Both the position numbers and the translations under genes were made by a program. Below the pieces are notes generated by a model. The model was not told the origin of the DNA, did not search any database, and saw only the letters and a list, made by a program, of their open reading frames with translations. A stretch of DNA of 64,000 bases from JAPPOI01 sp028818055 (GTDB lineage Bacteria; Pseudomonadota; Alphaproteobacteria; Rhodobacterales; Rhodobacteraceae). Positions 35,446 through 45,008 of this stretch are shown here, piece by piece. The stretch covers positions 3,162,001 to 3,226,000 of the forward strand of contig OZ253954.1 in the NCBI GenBank assembly GCA_965267405.1, given 5' to 3'. Numbering within the stretch: position 1 is the first letter of the stretch; each line of letters starts with the position of its first letter.

Positions 35446-35478
35446 ATGAGCAATATTGCCGCGCTTACGCGGACGTGA
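35446..35478 (+). CDS. Possible 10-codon leader ORF upstream of recA
   Basis: ATG directly follows the SOS box and opens MSNIAALTRT then TGA, ending 17 bases before the recA ATG. GAGGCG lies four to five bases ahead, so it might be translated. It may equally be chance. No regulatory hairpin is visible around it. Confidence 0.2.
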   Translation: MSNIAALTRT

Positions 35479-35495
35479 AATAAGGAACAGGACCA

Positions 35496-36578
35496 ATGGG
35501 TACGGCAGAACTACTCGACATGACAGACAGGAAATCTTCGGACAAGCAAAAGGCACTTGATTCCGCCTTGGCACAGATCGAACGCCAATTCGGCAAAGGT
35601 TCGATCATGAAGCTTGGCGGCGAGAACGTCATTCCAGAAATCGAAGCAACTTCGACTGGATCTCTGGGCCTTGATATTGCTCTTGGCATCGGCGGGTTGC
35701 CGAAAGGCCGGATCGTCGAAATCTATGGGCCGGAGAGCTCTGGTAAAACAACTCTGACACTTCATTGCGTTGCGGAAGAGCAGAAAAAAGGCGGTGTGTG
35801 TGCGTTTGTCGATGCTGAACACGCATTGGATCCGGCTTACGCGAAAAAGCTTGGTGTAAACCTGGATGAGCTTTTGATTTCGCAGCCCGATACCGGTGAA
35901 CAAGCACTTGAGATCACCGACACTCTGGTGCGGTCAGGCGCCGTGAACATGGTGATCGTCGACTCGGTCGCTGCGCTGACTCCGAAGTCGGAGTTGGAAG
36001 GCGATATGGGTGACAGTTCAGTCGGCGTGCATGCCCGTCTGATGAGCCAGGCCATGCGCAAGCTCACAGGTTCGATCGCACGTTCGAACTGCATGGTGAT
36101 CTTTATCAACCAAATTCGTATGAAAATTGGTGTGATGTTCGGTTCTCCGGAGACAACCACCGGCGGCAATGCGCTTAAGTTCTATTCCAGTGTTCGGCTC
36201 GACATCCGCCGGATCGGTGCAATCAAGGATCGCGATGAAGTCGTCGGCAACACCACCCGCGTCAAGGTTGTGAAAAACAAAGTGGCTCCGCCCTTCAAGC
36301 AGGTTGAGTTTGACATCATGTACGGCGAAGGCATTTCCAAAACAGGTGAATTGCTGGACCTTGGCGTCAAGGCCGGTGTCGTTGAGAAATCAGGATCCTG
36401 GTTCAGCTACGGTGATGAGCGGATCGGACAGGGTCGTGAGAATGCGAAGTCATTCCTGAAAGAAAACGCGGATATTGCCTGGGAAATCGAAGACAAAATT
36501 CGCGCCGCTCATGGGCTTGATTTTGACGGTGAAGACGGTGTTGACAGCGAAGACGATGATGGGCTGATCGAGGCCTGA
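35496..36578 (+). CDS. recA: Recombinase RecA
   Basis: RecA forms filaments on single-stranded DNA, drives homologous recombination and triggers LexA cleavage. The 360-residue product has Walker A GPESSGKTT, the EHALDPAYA segment, loop L1 (SELEGDMGDSSVGVHARLM region) and L2 (GGNALKFYSSVRLD), and an acidic C-terminal tail (DGEDGVDSEDDDG). AAGGA precedes the ATG at 35496; an in-frame ATG at 35520 (MTDRKSSDKQ) is an alternative. A strong terminator follows. Confidence 0.97.
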   Translation: MGTAELLDMTDRKSSDKQKALDSALAQIERQFGKGSIMKLGGENVIPEIEATSTGSLGLDIALGIGGLPKGRIVEIYGPESSGKTTLTLHCVAEEQKKGGVCAFVDAEHALDPAYAKKLGVNLDELLISQPDTGEQALEITDTLVRSGAVNMVIVDSVAALTPKSELEGDMGDSSVGVHARLMSQAMRKLTGSIARSNCMVIFINQIRMKIGVMFGSPETTTGGNALKFYSSVRLDIRRIGAIKDRDEVVGNTTRVKVVKNKVAPPFKQVEFDIMYGEGISKTGELLDLGVKAGVVEKSGSWFSYGDERIGQGRENAKSFLKENADIAWEIEDKIRAAHGLDFDGEDGVDSEDDDGLIEA

Positions 36579-36617
36579 TCAGGTAAGGTATTGCGCCGGG
36601 CTTTGCCCGCCGCGCTG

Positions 36618-36644
36618 GGCCGTCGCATTCGCGACGGCCTTTTT
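36618..36644 (+). terminator. Intrinsic terminator of recA
   Basis: GGCCGTCGC and GCGACGGCC form a perfect 9-bp stem around an ATTC loop, directly followed by TTTTT. This is a textbook rho-independent terminator 40 bases after the recA stop. Confidence 0.92.
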
Positions 36645-36679
36645 CATGCCTCCGGCGGGAGTATTTGGACCAGAAAGAA
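36645..36679. repeat. Second copy of the AGTATTT...CCAGAAAGAA intergenic element
   Basis: CCTCCGGCGGG (36649-36659, self-complementary CC.CCGG.GG) is followed by AGTATTTGGACCAGAAAGAA at 36660-36679. It matches the element after aglK (28449-28468) at 17 of 20 positions. Here it sits between the recA terminator and alaS. Confidence 0.6.
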
Positions 36680-36753
36680 CACCTGAATGCGTTCTTGTTC
36701 ACAAACAGGGAACACGGTATCGGAAGGCTCGGCCAGTAAACGCGGTAGATTCA

Positions 36754-39408
36754 ATGACCAGCCTGAACGACATTCGCTCCACATTTCTGGAGTTTTTCGA
36801 ACGAAACGACCACCAGATTGTCGATAGCTCGCCGCTTGTTCCGCGGAACGATCCGACATTGATGTTCGTCAATTCGGGCATGGTGCAATTCAAAAACGTG
36901 TTCACCGGATTGGAACATCGAGACTACACCCGCGCCACGACATCGCAGCGTTGTGTACGAGCAGGAGGTAAGCACAACGATCTGGACAATGTCGGCTACA
37001 CCGCACGCCACCACACGTTTTTCGAAATGCTCGGGAATTTCTCGTTTGGGGACTACTTCAAAGAAGAGGCCATCCCATATGCGTGGGACCTGTTGACGAA
37101 AGACTTCGGCATCAACAAGGACAAGTTGTTGGTCACTGTTTATCACACCGATGATGAAGCCGCCGAGATCTGGAAGAAGTATGCCGGTCTGACGGATGAC
37201 CGGATTATCCGCATCGCAACAGATGACAATTTCTGGATGATGGGTCCCACAGGCCCATGTGGTCCGTCTTCCGAGATCTTCTACGATCACGGTGATCACA
37301 TCTGGGGTGGACCTCCGGGAAGCCCTGAGGAGGACGGCGATCGATTTATCGAAATCTGGAACCTTGTCTTCATGCAGTTTGAGCAGTTTGAAGATGGGTC
37401 CAGGCGTGAGTTGGAAAAGCAGTCCATCGACACTGGCATGGGTCTTGAGCGCATTGCAGCGCTTTTGCAAGGCAAACACGACAACTACGATACCGATCTG
37501 ATGCGGGCCCTGATCGAGGCTGCAGCGAATGCAACATCGAGCGATCCTGATGGTCCGGGGAAAGTCCATCACCGGGTCATTGCCGATCACTTGCGATCGA
37601 CGTCATTCCTGATTGCTGATGGGGTCATGCCATCTAATGAGGGACGTGGATACGTTCTACGCCGGATCATGCGTCGGGCGATGCGTCACGGTGCGCTTTT
37701 GGGCGCAGACGAACCGCTGATGCACAAGTTGGTGCCATCTTTGGTGCGCGAAATGGGGCAGGCATATCCCGAACTTGGTCGCGCTCAGGCATTGATTGAA
37801 GAGACGCTCAAACTTGAAGAGACACGCTTCAGACAGACATTGGACCGTGGTTTGCGGCTGCTGGATGATGAACTGGAAAAGCTTCCGGAGGGTGCAGCGC
37901 TGCCGGGCGCAGCGGCGTTCAAACTCTATGACACATTCGGGTTCCCGCTGGATCTGACACAAGACGCGTTGCGCGAAAAAGGTCTTGAGGTGGATGTCAC
38001 CGGGTTTGATGCTGCCATGGAAGAGCAGAAAGCCAAGGCGCGTGCTGCTTGGGCTGGCTCAGGCGAAACGAAAGATGCGGCGATTTGGTTCGATCTGGCA
38101 GAAGAATTTGGTGCCACCGAGTTTCTTGGCTACGACACCGAAGTGGCAGAAGGACAAATCTTTGCCCTGGTGAAGGATGGCAAAACGGTTGATAGCGCGG
38201 TTGCGGGTGACGACGTCCAGATCGTTTTGAATCAAACGCCTTTTTATGCCGAATCTGGTGGACAGGTCGGCGATACCGGTACGTTGAAGTCCGAAACGGG
38301 CGCCGCCCAGATCACCGACACAAAGAAATCGGCCGATGTCGTTATTCATTTCGCCACAGTCACCGAAGGAAAATTGTCGGTAAACGATGGCGCAGAGCTT
38401 GTGGTCGACCATGCACGGCGCACCGCAATCCGGGCCAATCACTCGGGCACCCACTTGTTGCATGAAGCGCTTCGCCAAGCGCTTGGAGAACACGTTGCGC
38501 AGCGCGGCTCATTGAACGCGCCAGATCGCTTGCGTTTCGATTTTAGCCATACCAAGGCGCTGACATTAGACGAGCTTCGCGCCGTCGAAACCGAAGTGAA
38601 TGCATACATTCGCCAGAACACCGCGGTGGAGACCCGGGTGATGACTCCAGACGATGCACGCGACATAGGCGCACAAGCCTTGTTTGGCGAAAAGTACGGT
38701 GAAGAAGTGCGCGTCGTGTCCATGGGTCAGGCGGACACAGGAAAAGGTTTCGACGGTGACACATATTCGATCGAACTTTGTGGTGGAACGCACGTCAAAC
38801 GCACAGGCGACATTGGCGTCTTCGTCACACTTGGCGACAGCGCTTCCTCGGCGGGTGTACGCAGGATCGAAGCCTTAACGGGCGACGCGGCATTCCAGTA
38901 TCTTGCTGAACAAGACCACAGGCTGGCCGACGTGGCATTGCAGCTGAAAGCGCAGCCAGGTGACGTAGCAGCGCGCGTGAAGGCACTTCAAGACGAGCGC
39001 AAGGCGTTGGCCGCTGAAGTGGCCGATCTGCGCAAGCAACTTGCGATGTCTGGTGGTGGAGCGGCTGCACCTGCATCAGAAGACGTCGCAGGCATAAGCT
39101 TCTTTGCGCAGTCCCTGACAGGCGTCAGTGGCAAGGACTTGCCGGCGTTGATTGATGAGCACAAGAGCCGAATGGGTTCAGGTGCGGTTCTTTTGATTGC
39201 CGATACGGGTGGAAAAGCTGCAGTTGCTGCTGGCGTCACGGATGATTTGACAGACCGGATTTCTGCTGTGGCATTGGTTCAGGCCGCAGTTGCCGAACTG
39301 GGTGGCAAAGGCGGTGGTGGACGCCCGGACATGGCGCAGGGTGGCGGACCCGATGCCTCAGGTGCCGATGCCGCGATTGAGGCCGCAAAAACAGTTTTGA
39401 AAGGATAA
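36754..39408 (+). CDS. alaS: Alanyl-tRNA synthetase
   Basis: Charges tRNA-Ala. The ATG at 36754 (MTSLNDIRSTFLEFF) is the conserved start; the frame is open upstream through the repeat element. The 884-residue protein has the class II catalytic core (RNDPTLMFVNSGMVQFK, motif 3 GMGLERIAALLQG), the tRNA-binding part, the editing domain with zinc ligands (NHSGTHLLHEAL and CGGTHVKRTGDIG) and the C-terminal glycine-rich segment GGKGGGGRPDMAQGG. Length is standard. A DUF1330 gene follows four bases after its stop. Confidence 0.97.
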   Translation: MTSLNDIRSTFLEFFERNDHQIVDSSPLVPRNDPTLMFVNSGMVQFKNVFTGLEHRDYTRATTSQRCVRAGGKHNDLDNVGYTARHHTFFEMLGNFSFGDYFKEEAIPYAWDLLTKDFGINKDKLLVTVYHTDDEAAEIWKKYAGLTDDRIIRIATDDNFWMMGPTGPCGPSSEIFYDHGDHIWGGPPGSPEEDGDRFIEIWNLVFMQFEQFEDGSRRELEKQSIDTGMGLERIAALLQGKHDNYDTDLMRALIEAAANATSSDPDGPGKVHHRVIADHLRSTSFLIADGVMPSNEGRGYVLRRIMRRAMRHGALLGADEPLMHKLVPSLVREMGQAYPELGRAQALIEETLKLEETRFRQTLDRGLRLLDDELEKLPEGAALPGAAAFKLYDTFGFPLDLTQDALREKGLEVDVTGFDAAMEEQKAKARAAWAGSGETKDAAIWFDLAEEFGATEFLGYDTEVAEGQIFALVKDGKTVDSAVAGDDVQIVLNQTPFYAESGGQVGDTGTLKSETGAAQITDTKKSADVVIHFATVTEGKLSVNDGAELVVDHARRTAIRANHSGTHLLHEALRQALGEHVAQRGSLNAPDRLRFDFSHTKALTLDELRAVETEVNAYIRQNTAVETRVMTPDDARDIGAQALFGEKYGEEVRVVSMGQADTGKGFDGDTYSIELCGGTHVKRTGDIGVFVTLGDSASSAGVRRIEALTGDAAFQYLAEQDHRLADVALQLKAQPGDVAARVKALQDERKALAAEVADLRKQLAMSGGGAAAPASEDVAGISFFAQSLTGVSGKDLPALIDEHKSRMGSGAVLLIADTGGKAAVAAGVTDDLTDRISAVALVQAAVAELGGKGGGGRPDMAQGGGPDASGADAAIEAAKTVLKG

Positions 39409-39412
39409 TCAG

Positions 39413-39700
39413 ATGGCAGCACTTTGGATTGCTCGTGTCGATGTGACCGACGCGGAACTCTATGGAAAATATATAGAAGTTGCGTCTGTTGTGATTCCTG
39501 AACATGGCGGCGAATTCATCGCACGTGGTGGCAAGGTCGTTCAGCTTGAAGGTGAGGGCCGCGGCCGCAATGTCGTGGCACAGTTCCCAAGTGTTGAAGC
39601 GGCCGAGGCGGCATACAATGATCCGCGCTATCAGGAAGCCGTCACTTGGGCCATGGCGGCTTCAAATCGCGATGTAATGGTCGTTGAGACCACTGATTAG
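39413..39700 (+). CDS. DUF1330-family protein
   Basis: A 95-residue protein with the DUF1330 dimeric alpha/beta-barrel pattern: ALWIARVDVTDAELYGKYIEVA, GGKVVQLEGEGRGRNVVAQFPS (in parts) and the closing DPRYQEAVTWAMAASNRDVMVVE region. The fold is shared with small stress-related or monooxygenase-like proteins, but no catalytic role is established. It follows alaS by four bases, so it is co-transcribed, and overlaps the convergent lyase gene by four bases. Confidence 0.8.
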   Translation: MAALWIARVDVTDAELYGKYIEVASVVIPEHGGEFIARGGKVVQLEGEGRGRNVVAQFPSVEAAEAAYNDPRYQEAVTWAMAASNRDVMVVETTD

Positions 39701-40494
39701 ATCAGTAGGTTATCCACATCTGATCCTGGCATCGCCGCGGCCAGACCACTGAAATCTCCATCGCTCAGGAAGGCTTTGGCCGTGTCGTGAATGGCGCGGT
39801 GCGTGACGCGCGCCAGAGATGATCCGAGTGAAAGACGTGCAGCGCCCATTTGCGCAAATTCGTTGTGCGTGCGGTTCGCGTATGGGCCGGCGACCAATAC
39901 GTTTACCGGCTTGTCGGTCGCGGCGATGACCCGCTTTAAATCATCGATCGTCTTCGGAAGAGGTACATAGATGCAGTCAGCGCCAGCTGCGTCATAGCCC
40001 CTGACGCGTTCAATGGCCTCTTCGATGTCGTAGTGACCGTTCATTATGCCGTCGGCCCGTGCCACGAGGATGAAGTCTTTTGACAGACCACGTGCGGCAG
40101 CACTTGCGGCCTTGATCCGCTCAACTGCCAGCTCCCGTTCATAAGCCTTGTCATCTGGAAGGGCGGCGTCTTCGATGGATATCCCGGCAAGCCCAACCTC
40201 TGCCGACAAGCGCACTGTTTCCGCGCAAGTATCCGGATCGTGACCATATCCGTTCTCAAAGTCGCCCGAGACAGGAACATCAACTGCCGCTACCAAGTCT
40301 TGCGCGTGGGCCAAGGCTTCGTCACGACTGACATATCCCTGATCCGGGCGGCCTAGTGTAAAGGCGTGCGCCGCAGAGGATGTTGCGATTGCTGGTGCAC
40401 CAAGAGCCGCCAGCATTTTGGCGCTTCCAATGTCCCATGCGTTGGCAAGGATGAATGGATCGCCTTTTCGGTGAAGATCGCGAAACTCGCCCAT
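39697..40494 (-). CDS. Isocitrate lyase/PEP-mutase-family protein
   Basis: ATG 40494 overlaps the aminotransferase stop (TGATG), fixing the start and showing coupling; 265 residues. The TIM-barrel of the ICL/PEPM superfamily is clear: LANAWDIGSAKML, VSGDFENGYGHD (metal site), ISIEDAALP and ARADGIMNGHYD. The KKCGH catalytic motif of true isocitrate or methylisocitrate lyases is missing, so it belongs with the oxaloacetate decarboxylase or phosphonopyruvate-hydrolase-like side. Substrate uncertain. Its partner aminotransferase suggests a 2-oxo-acid pathway. Confidence 0.82.
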   Translation of the reverse strand: MGEFRDLHRKGDPFILANAWDIGSAKMLAALGAPAIATSSAAHAFTLGRPDQGYVSRDEALAHAQDLVAAVDVPVSGDFENGYGHDPDTCAETVRLSAEVGLAGISIEDAALPDDKAYERELAVERIKAASAAARGLSKDFILVARADGIMNGHYDIEEAIERVRGYDAAGADCIYVPLPKTIDDLKRVIAATDKPVNVLVAGPYANRTHNEFAQMGAARLSLGSSLARVTHRAIHDTAKAFLSDGDFSGLAAAMPGSDVDNLLI

Positions 40495-41672
40495 CAAGCC
40501 GCCTCGCTTGCCAAGGCTTGGATCATGTCGGTAATTTTTGCGGCAGCGGTCATCAGCCGTTCGTCGTCGATCGTCAAAGCAATCCGCAAGTGTCCGGCGC
40601 CAGAAGCACCGAAACTTTCTCCTGGCATGACAGCGATCAGGTGATCATCCAAAAGTCTGTTGGCAAACTCTTCACCGCTCAATCCGGTCGAACGAATGTC
40701 GACCATCAGATACATCGAAGCCGTAGATGGGACGACCTTAACCTGGCGTGACATCAGGTATTCGCCAACAGCAGCATGACGCCGTCGAAATGGCTTGGCG
40801 ATCCGATCTTCGAATTCGGGACCTTGTGAAAGCGCAAAGACGGCGGCGTCCTGAATGAATCCCGGAACGCCGTAGTTTGTGTGCGTCGATAGGTTCGACA
40901 AATGGTCGATCGCTTCTTCTGGACCGATGATCCAGCCCAAACGGCTGCCTGTCATGGCGTGACTTTTGGATACGGATCCCACGACAAGTGTGCGTTCAGT
41001 CATGTCCGACCACTGGCGAGGGCTGAGATGCGTGCCCGACCAAAGCTGGCTGTCGTAGACCTCGTCCGAGACCAGCCAAAGATCGAATTCCTGTGCTGCG
41101 CGAACAATCGTGTTCATGGTGTCTTCGGAATAAACCACGCCGGTTGGATTGTTGGGCGAATTGATCAGCAACGACTGCGAGGAGCCGGCATCTTGGGCAA
41201 TATCGTCCCACTGGGGCTGAAACCCGAAGCGCGCGCGGGCCGGAACAGGTCTGGCAACGGCGCCAACGGCACGAATTGTACCGGGGTAGGTGGCGTAATA
41301 CGGGTCAATGAACAGCCCTGTATCGCCTGGATCACAGGCAACCATGTGAGCAGCGAACAGCGCGGCCTGACCACCGGGCGTGACCAGGATGTTCTCGCGT
41401 TCGGTTTTTATACCTGTTCTCTCGGTAGTCCGCACGGCGATTGCGTCGCGCAACTCCGAAATACCTGGAATAGAAGAATATCCCGTATGACCACCCAATG
41501 CTGCTTCATACATAGCGGTTAGGATCTCTGGTTCGGTGCGCCGGTCATGCTCTCCGATGGTGAGCTCAATGACGTCCTTGCCGTCGGCTATCATCGCGCG
41601 CGAGCGACGATAGATATCCCAGCCATCCGATCCGCCACCGGTCAGACCTTGAATTCGTTTCGATATTTTCAT
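40494..41672 (-). CDS. PLP-dependent class I/II aminotransferase
   Basis: The ATG at 41672 (MKISKRIQGLTGGGSDGW) is taken; a GTG five codons earlier is possible. The 392-residue product has fold-type I features: the SPNNPTG stretch (here NSPNNPTGVVYS), DEVYDSQ with the PLP aspartate, the PLP lysine in SVSKSHAMTGSRLGW, and a C-terminal arginine in LRIALT. Aspartate- and aromatic-type transaminases share this pattern; the substrate cannot be told. It is coupled to the PEP-mutase-like gene. Confidence 0.88.
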   Translation of the reverse strand: MKISKRIQGLTGGGSDGWDIYRRSRAMIADGKDVIELTIGEHDRRTEPEILTAMYEAALGGHTGYSSIPGISELRDAIAVRTTERTGIKTERENILVTPGGQAALFAAHMVACDPGDTGLFIDPYYATYPGTIRAVGAVARPVPARARFGFQPQWDDIAQDAGSSQSLLINSPNNPTGVVYSEDTMNTIVRAAQEFDLWLVSDEVYDSQLWSGTHLSPRQWSDMTERTLVVGSVSKSHAMTGSRLGWIIGPEEAIDHLSNLSTHTNYGVPGFIQDAAVFALSQGPEFEDRIAKPFRRRHAAVGEYLMSRQVKVVPSTASMYLMVDIRSTGLSGEEFANRLLDDHLIAVMPGESFGASGAGHLRIALTIDDERLMTAAAKITDMIQALASEAA

Positions 41673-41926
41673 GCGCTCAGAGGGCACAAGGCGTTGAACC
41701 TTGTCAATTCACGCTTTGTGCTGAGAAATGTCACAAACATTGATGCTCGAAATTTATTCGTTGGCAGAACAAGGAACTTTAGGTATCCCGGTGACCATGA
41801 ACCGTAACACTTGCATCATCTGCTGCATTATTACCTGCTGACACACGTCACGCGGGCCGGTTTCTTTCATCTCTGACACAACCTTGCTAAAGCCCGCGCG
41901 GGACACGTCCGCCGAAGGATTGGCTT

Positions 41927-43315
41927 ATGACCGACATCACGCTCTATAACACCGCGACACGCTCGAAAGAGCGGTTCGATCCGATCAATCCGGACGACGT
42001 GCGGATGTATGTCTGCGGGCCCACTGTCTATGACCGCGCCCATATTGGGAATGCGCGCCCGGTCATCGTCTTTGATACGCTTTTCCGCCTGTTGCGCCAC
42101 GCGTATGGCGAGGATCACGTGACTTACGTTCGAAACTTCACGGATGTGGACGACAAGATCAATGCGCGGGCGGCTGAAAGCGGGCGCTCGATCCGCGAGA
42201 TCACAAACGAAACCACGCAGTGGTATCTGGATGATATGGCCGAGCTTGGTGCGCTTGAACCATCTCACATGCCGCGTGCAACCGAATGGATCGACCAAAT
42301 GGTCGCCATGATTGAAGAACTAATCGCGAAAGATCACGCCTATGCCGTGGACGGGCATGTGTTGTTCCGGGTCCGGTCGTATGCTGAGTACGGCAAGCTT
42401 TCCGGTCGCTCAGTGGATGACATGATCGCTGGTGCCCGCGTTGAAGTCGCGCCGTTCAAAGAAGACCCGATGGATTTCGTACTGTGGAAGCCGTCCGACG
42501 ACGCGACGCCCGGCTGGGACAGTCCGTGGGGCCGGGGACGCCCGGGTTGGCACATTGAATGCTCGGCAATGTCCTTTGAGCTACTCGGCGCAAGCTTCGA
42601 CATTCATGGCGGCGGCAACGATCTGACTTTTCCGCACCACGAAAACGAAATCGCACAGTCAAAATGCATGGGACACGGATTTGCCAACGTCTGGATGCAT
42701 AACGAGATGTTGCAGGTCGAAGGAAAGAAGATGTCCAAGTCTTTGGGCAATTTCTTCACAGTCCGTGATTTGTTGGACGGCAATTGGTCGGGCGGTTGGA
42801 AAGTCCCGGGCGAGGTGATCCGGTTCGTGTTCTTAAGCACGCATTATCGCAAACCCATGGACTGGACCGATAAGAAGGCGAAGGAAGCGGACAGAACGCT
42901 GAAAAAGTGGGCTGGAATGGTCAATAAAGCACCGTCCGATGGAGTCGACGTACCTTCTGCAGTGCTGAACGCGCTGGCAGATGATCTGAACACTTCACTG
43001 GCCATTACTGAGCTGCACAAACTGGCAGCAACGGGCGATGGAGCGGGGCTATCAGCAGGTTTGAAAATTCTCGGTTTTCAACTTGATGCATTCTCAACAA
43101 ACGCCGGCGAAGACGTCTCGGCTGAAATTGATGCTTGGGCCGTCAAACTGGCGGCGGCGCGCGAAACTGCGATGGAAACCAAAGATTTCGCTGCCGTTGA
43201 TGCGTTGAAGTCCGCATTATCGGATGCCGGTCTAGACGTGATGATGAGCAAAGACGGTGTGTCGTTGCGCCCGAATGACAGGTTTGACCGAAACAAGCTG
43301 GAGGCACTGACATGA
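41927..43315 (+). CDS. cysS: Cysteinyl-tRNA synthetase
   Basis: Charges tRNA-Cys. The 462-residue class I synthetase shows the zinc-binding cysteine in VCGPTVYDRAHIGNARP (with the HIGN variant of HIGH), WHIECSAMS and the KMSKSLGNFFTV loop. A CGCGGGC/GCCCGCG inverted repeat (41851-41857 and 41892-41898) lies just upstream in an otherwise featureless 254-base gap. It heads a run of four genes on the same strand. Confidence 0.97.
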   Translation: MTDITLYNTATRSKERFDPINPDDVRMYVCGPTVYDRAHIGNARPVIVFDTLFRLLRHAYGEDHVTYVRNFTDVDDKINARAAESGRSIREITNETTQWYLDDMAELGALEPSHMPRATEWIDQMVAMIEELIAKDHAYAVDGHVLFRVRSYAEYGKLSGRSVDDMIAGARVEVAPFKEDPMDFVLWKPSDDATPGWDSPWGRGRPGWHIECSAMSFELLGASFDIHGGGNDLTFPHHENEIAQSKCMGHGFANVWMHNEMLQVEGKKMSKSLGNFFTVRDLLDGNWSGGWKVPGEVIRFVFLSTHYRKPMDWTDKKAKEADRTLKKWAGMVNKAPSDGVDVPSAVLNALADDLNTSLAITELHKLAATGDGAGLSAGLKILGFQLDAFSTNAGEDVSAEIDAWAVKLAAARETAMETKDFAAVDALKSALSDAGLDVMMSKDGVSLRPNDRFDRNKLEALT

Positions 43316-43370
43316 TGTTACTTGTCAAACACGGACGAGCCTTCCATTCGCTTCATGAGGGAGAAAGAAC

Positions 43371-45008
43371 ATGACCAAGACCAAACTTTCTCTTTTCGAC
43401 ACGACGCTTCGTGATGGTCAGCAGACGCAGGGTGTCCAGTTCTCGAGCGAAGACAAGGTCGCGATTGCAAATGCGCTCGACGCCCTTGGTGTCGACTACA
43501 TCGAAGGAGGCTGGCCCGGTGCGAACCCGACCGATAGCGCGTTTTTTGAAACACGACCTGAAACGCGGGCAACGTTCACTGCATTTGGAATGACAAAGCG
43601 TGCGGGGCGCTCTGCGGACAACGACGACGTTCTGGCGGCAGTTCTTAATGCCAATACGCCCGCAGTGTGTCTGGTTGGAAAGTCACACGACTTTCACGTG
43701 GAAACTGCGTTGGGGATCTCGTTGGAAGAAAACCGCGCCAATATCGCCGAAAGCATCGCACACCTGGTGGCAAAGGGCCGCGAAGCTCTCTTTGATGCCG
43801 AACACTTCTTTGATGGATACAAAGCCAATCCTACGTACGCGATTGAATGCGCTAAGGCCGCGTATGATGCGGGTGCGCGTTGGGTTGTTTTGTGTGACAC
43901 CAACGGTGGCACTCTTCCTGACGAGATCTACGAGATCACGCGCGCCGTGATTGAAGCCGGGATACCCGGCGAAAATGTCGGCATCCACACCCATGATGAT
44001 ACTGGCAATGCCGTTGCAGGTAGCCTTAGTGCGGTCCGTGCAGGCGCGCGCCAGATACAAGGCACGTTGAACGGGCTTGGCGAACGTTGCGGAAACGCAA
44101 ACCTGACCACTTTGATCCCAACGCTGCTGTTGAAAGAGCCGTATGCGTCGGAGTTCGAGATTGGTGTTTCCGACGCGGCACTAGCAGGGCTGACCCAAAC
44201 GTCGCGCATGTTGGATGACATACTGAACCGTGTCCCGGTTCGAAGCGCGCCCTACGTTGGCGCCTCGGCGTTCGCTCACAAAGCCGGCCTTCATGCCTCG
44301 GCGATTGTGAAGGATCCCACAACGTACGAACATATCGATCCGGCATCGGTCGGAAACGCACGTATTGTTCCGATGTCCAATCAGGCCGGGCAGTCAAACC
44401 TTCTGAAGAGGCTTTCGGAAATGGGATTGCCAGCTGAGAAGGGCGATCCAGCCCTCGCGCGCATCCTCGACCGGGTCAAACTCAAGGAATCCGACGGGTT
44501 TGCTTATGATAGCGCTCAGGCGAGTTTCGAATTGCTGGCGCGCGAAGAGCTTGGACTTGCGCCAGAATTCTTCGAAGTCGAACGATATCGGGTAATCTCT
44601 GAACGGCGGCGTAATGCAAAAGGTGAAACGGTCGTGGAATCCGAAGCCGTGGTCACGTTGGCCACCCGTGATGGAACTTCGACGAGCTATTTCAAGAACG
44701 AACACCCCAGCGACATGCGCGACGACGGTCCCGTTAACGCATTGTGGCAAGCGTTGAAGTCGGACCTCGGTCCGTTTCAGGAACATGTAGAAGGCATGCG
44801 TTTGACCGATTTCAAGGTTCGCATTACGCAAGGCGGCACCGAAGCCGTGACCCGGGTCATCATCGATTTTGCCGATGACAAGGGGCATGCTTGGTCGACC
44901 GTTGGCGTTTCTCCGAACATCGTCGATTCCTCGTTCCAGGCATTGGTCGACGCGATCAACTGGAAGCTTCTGCGTGAAACGCGGGCAGGGGCAGCTGCTG
45001 CGGAATGA
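43371..45008 (+). CDS. cimA: (R)-citramalate synthase
   Basis: Condenses pyruvate and acetyl-CoA to citramalate, a route to isoleucine without threonine. The 545-residue protein has the HMGL-like TIM barrel (LFDTTLRDGQQTQGVQFS, HTHDDTGNAVA) and a C-terminal LeuA-type allosteric domain (about 400-530). The TQGVQFS variant after the DTTLRDGQ motif separates CimA from isopropylmalate synthases. GGGAGAAAG precedes the ATG. Its stop overlaps the next start as ATGA. Confidence 0.9.
   Translation: MTKTKLSLFDTTLRDGQQTQGVQFSSEDKVAIANALDALGVDYIEGGWPGANPTDSAFFETRPETRATFTAFGMTKRAGRSADNDDVLAAVLNANTPAVCLVGKSHDFHVETALGISLEENRANIAESIAHLVAKGREALFDAEHFFDGYKANPTYAIECAKAAYDAGARWVVLCDTNGGTLPDEIYEITRAVIEAGIPGENVGIHTHDDTGNAVAGSLSAVRAGARQIQGTLNGLGERCGNANLTTLIPTLLLKEPYASEFEIGVSDAALAGLTQTSRMLDDILNRVPVRSAPYVGASAFAHKAGLHASAIVKDPTTYEHIDPASVGNARIVPMSNQAGQSNLLKRLSEMGLPAEKGDPALARILDRVKLKESDGFAYDSAQASFELLAREELGLAPEFFEVERYRVISERRRNAKGETVVESEAVVTLATRDGTSTSYFKNEHPSDMRDDGPVNALWQALKSDLGPFQEHVEGMRLTDFKVRITQGGTEAVTRVIIDFADDKGHAWSTVGVSPNIVDSSFQALVDAINWKLLRETRAGAAAAE

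Noticed and set aside
41851..41898. CGCGGGC/GCCCGCG pair upstream of cysS as a T-box or riboswitch
   Set aside because: The arms are 34 bases apart with no conserved riboswitch or T-box sequence; T-box control of synthetases is not expected in this group.
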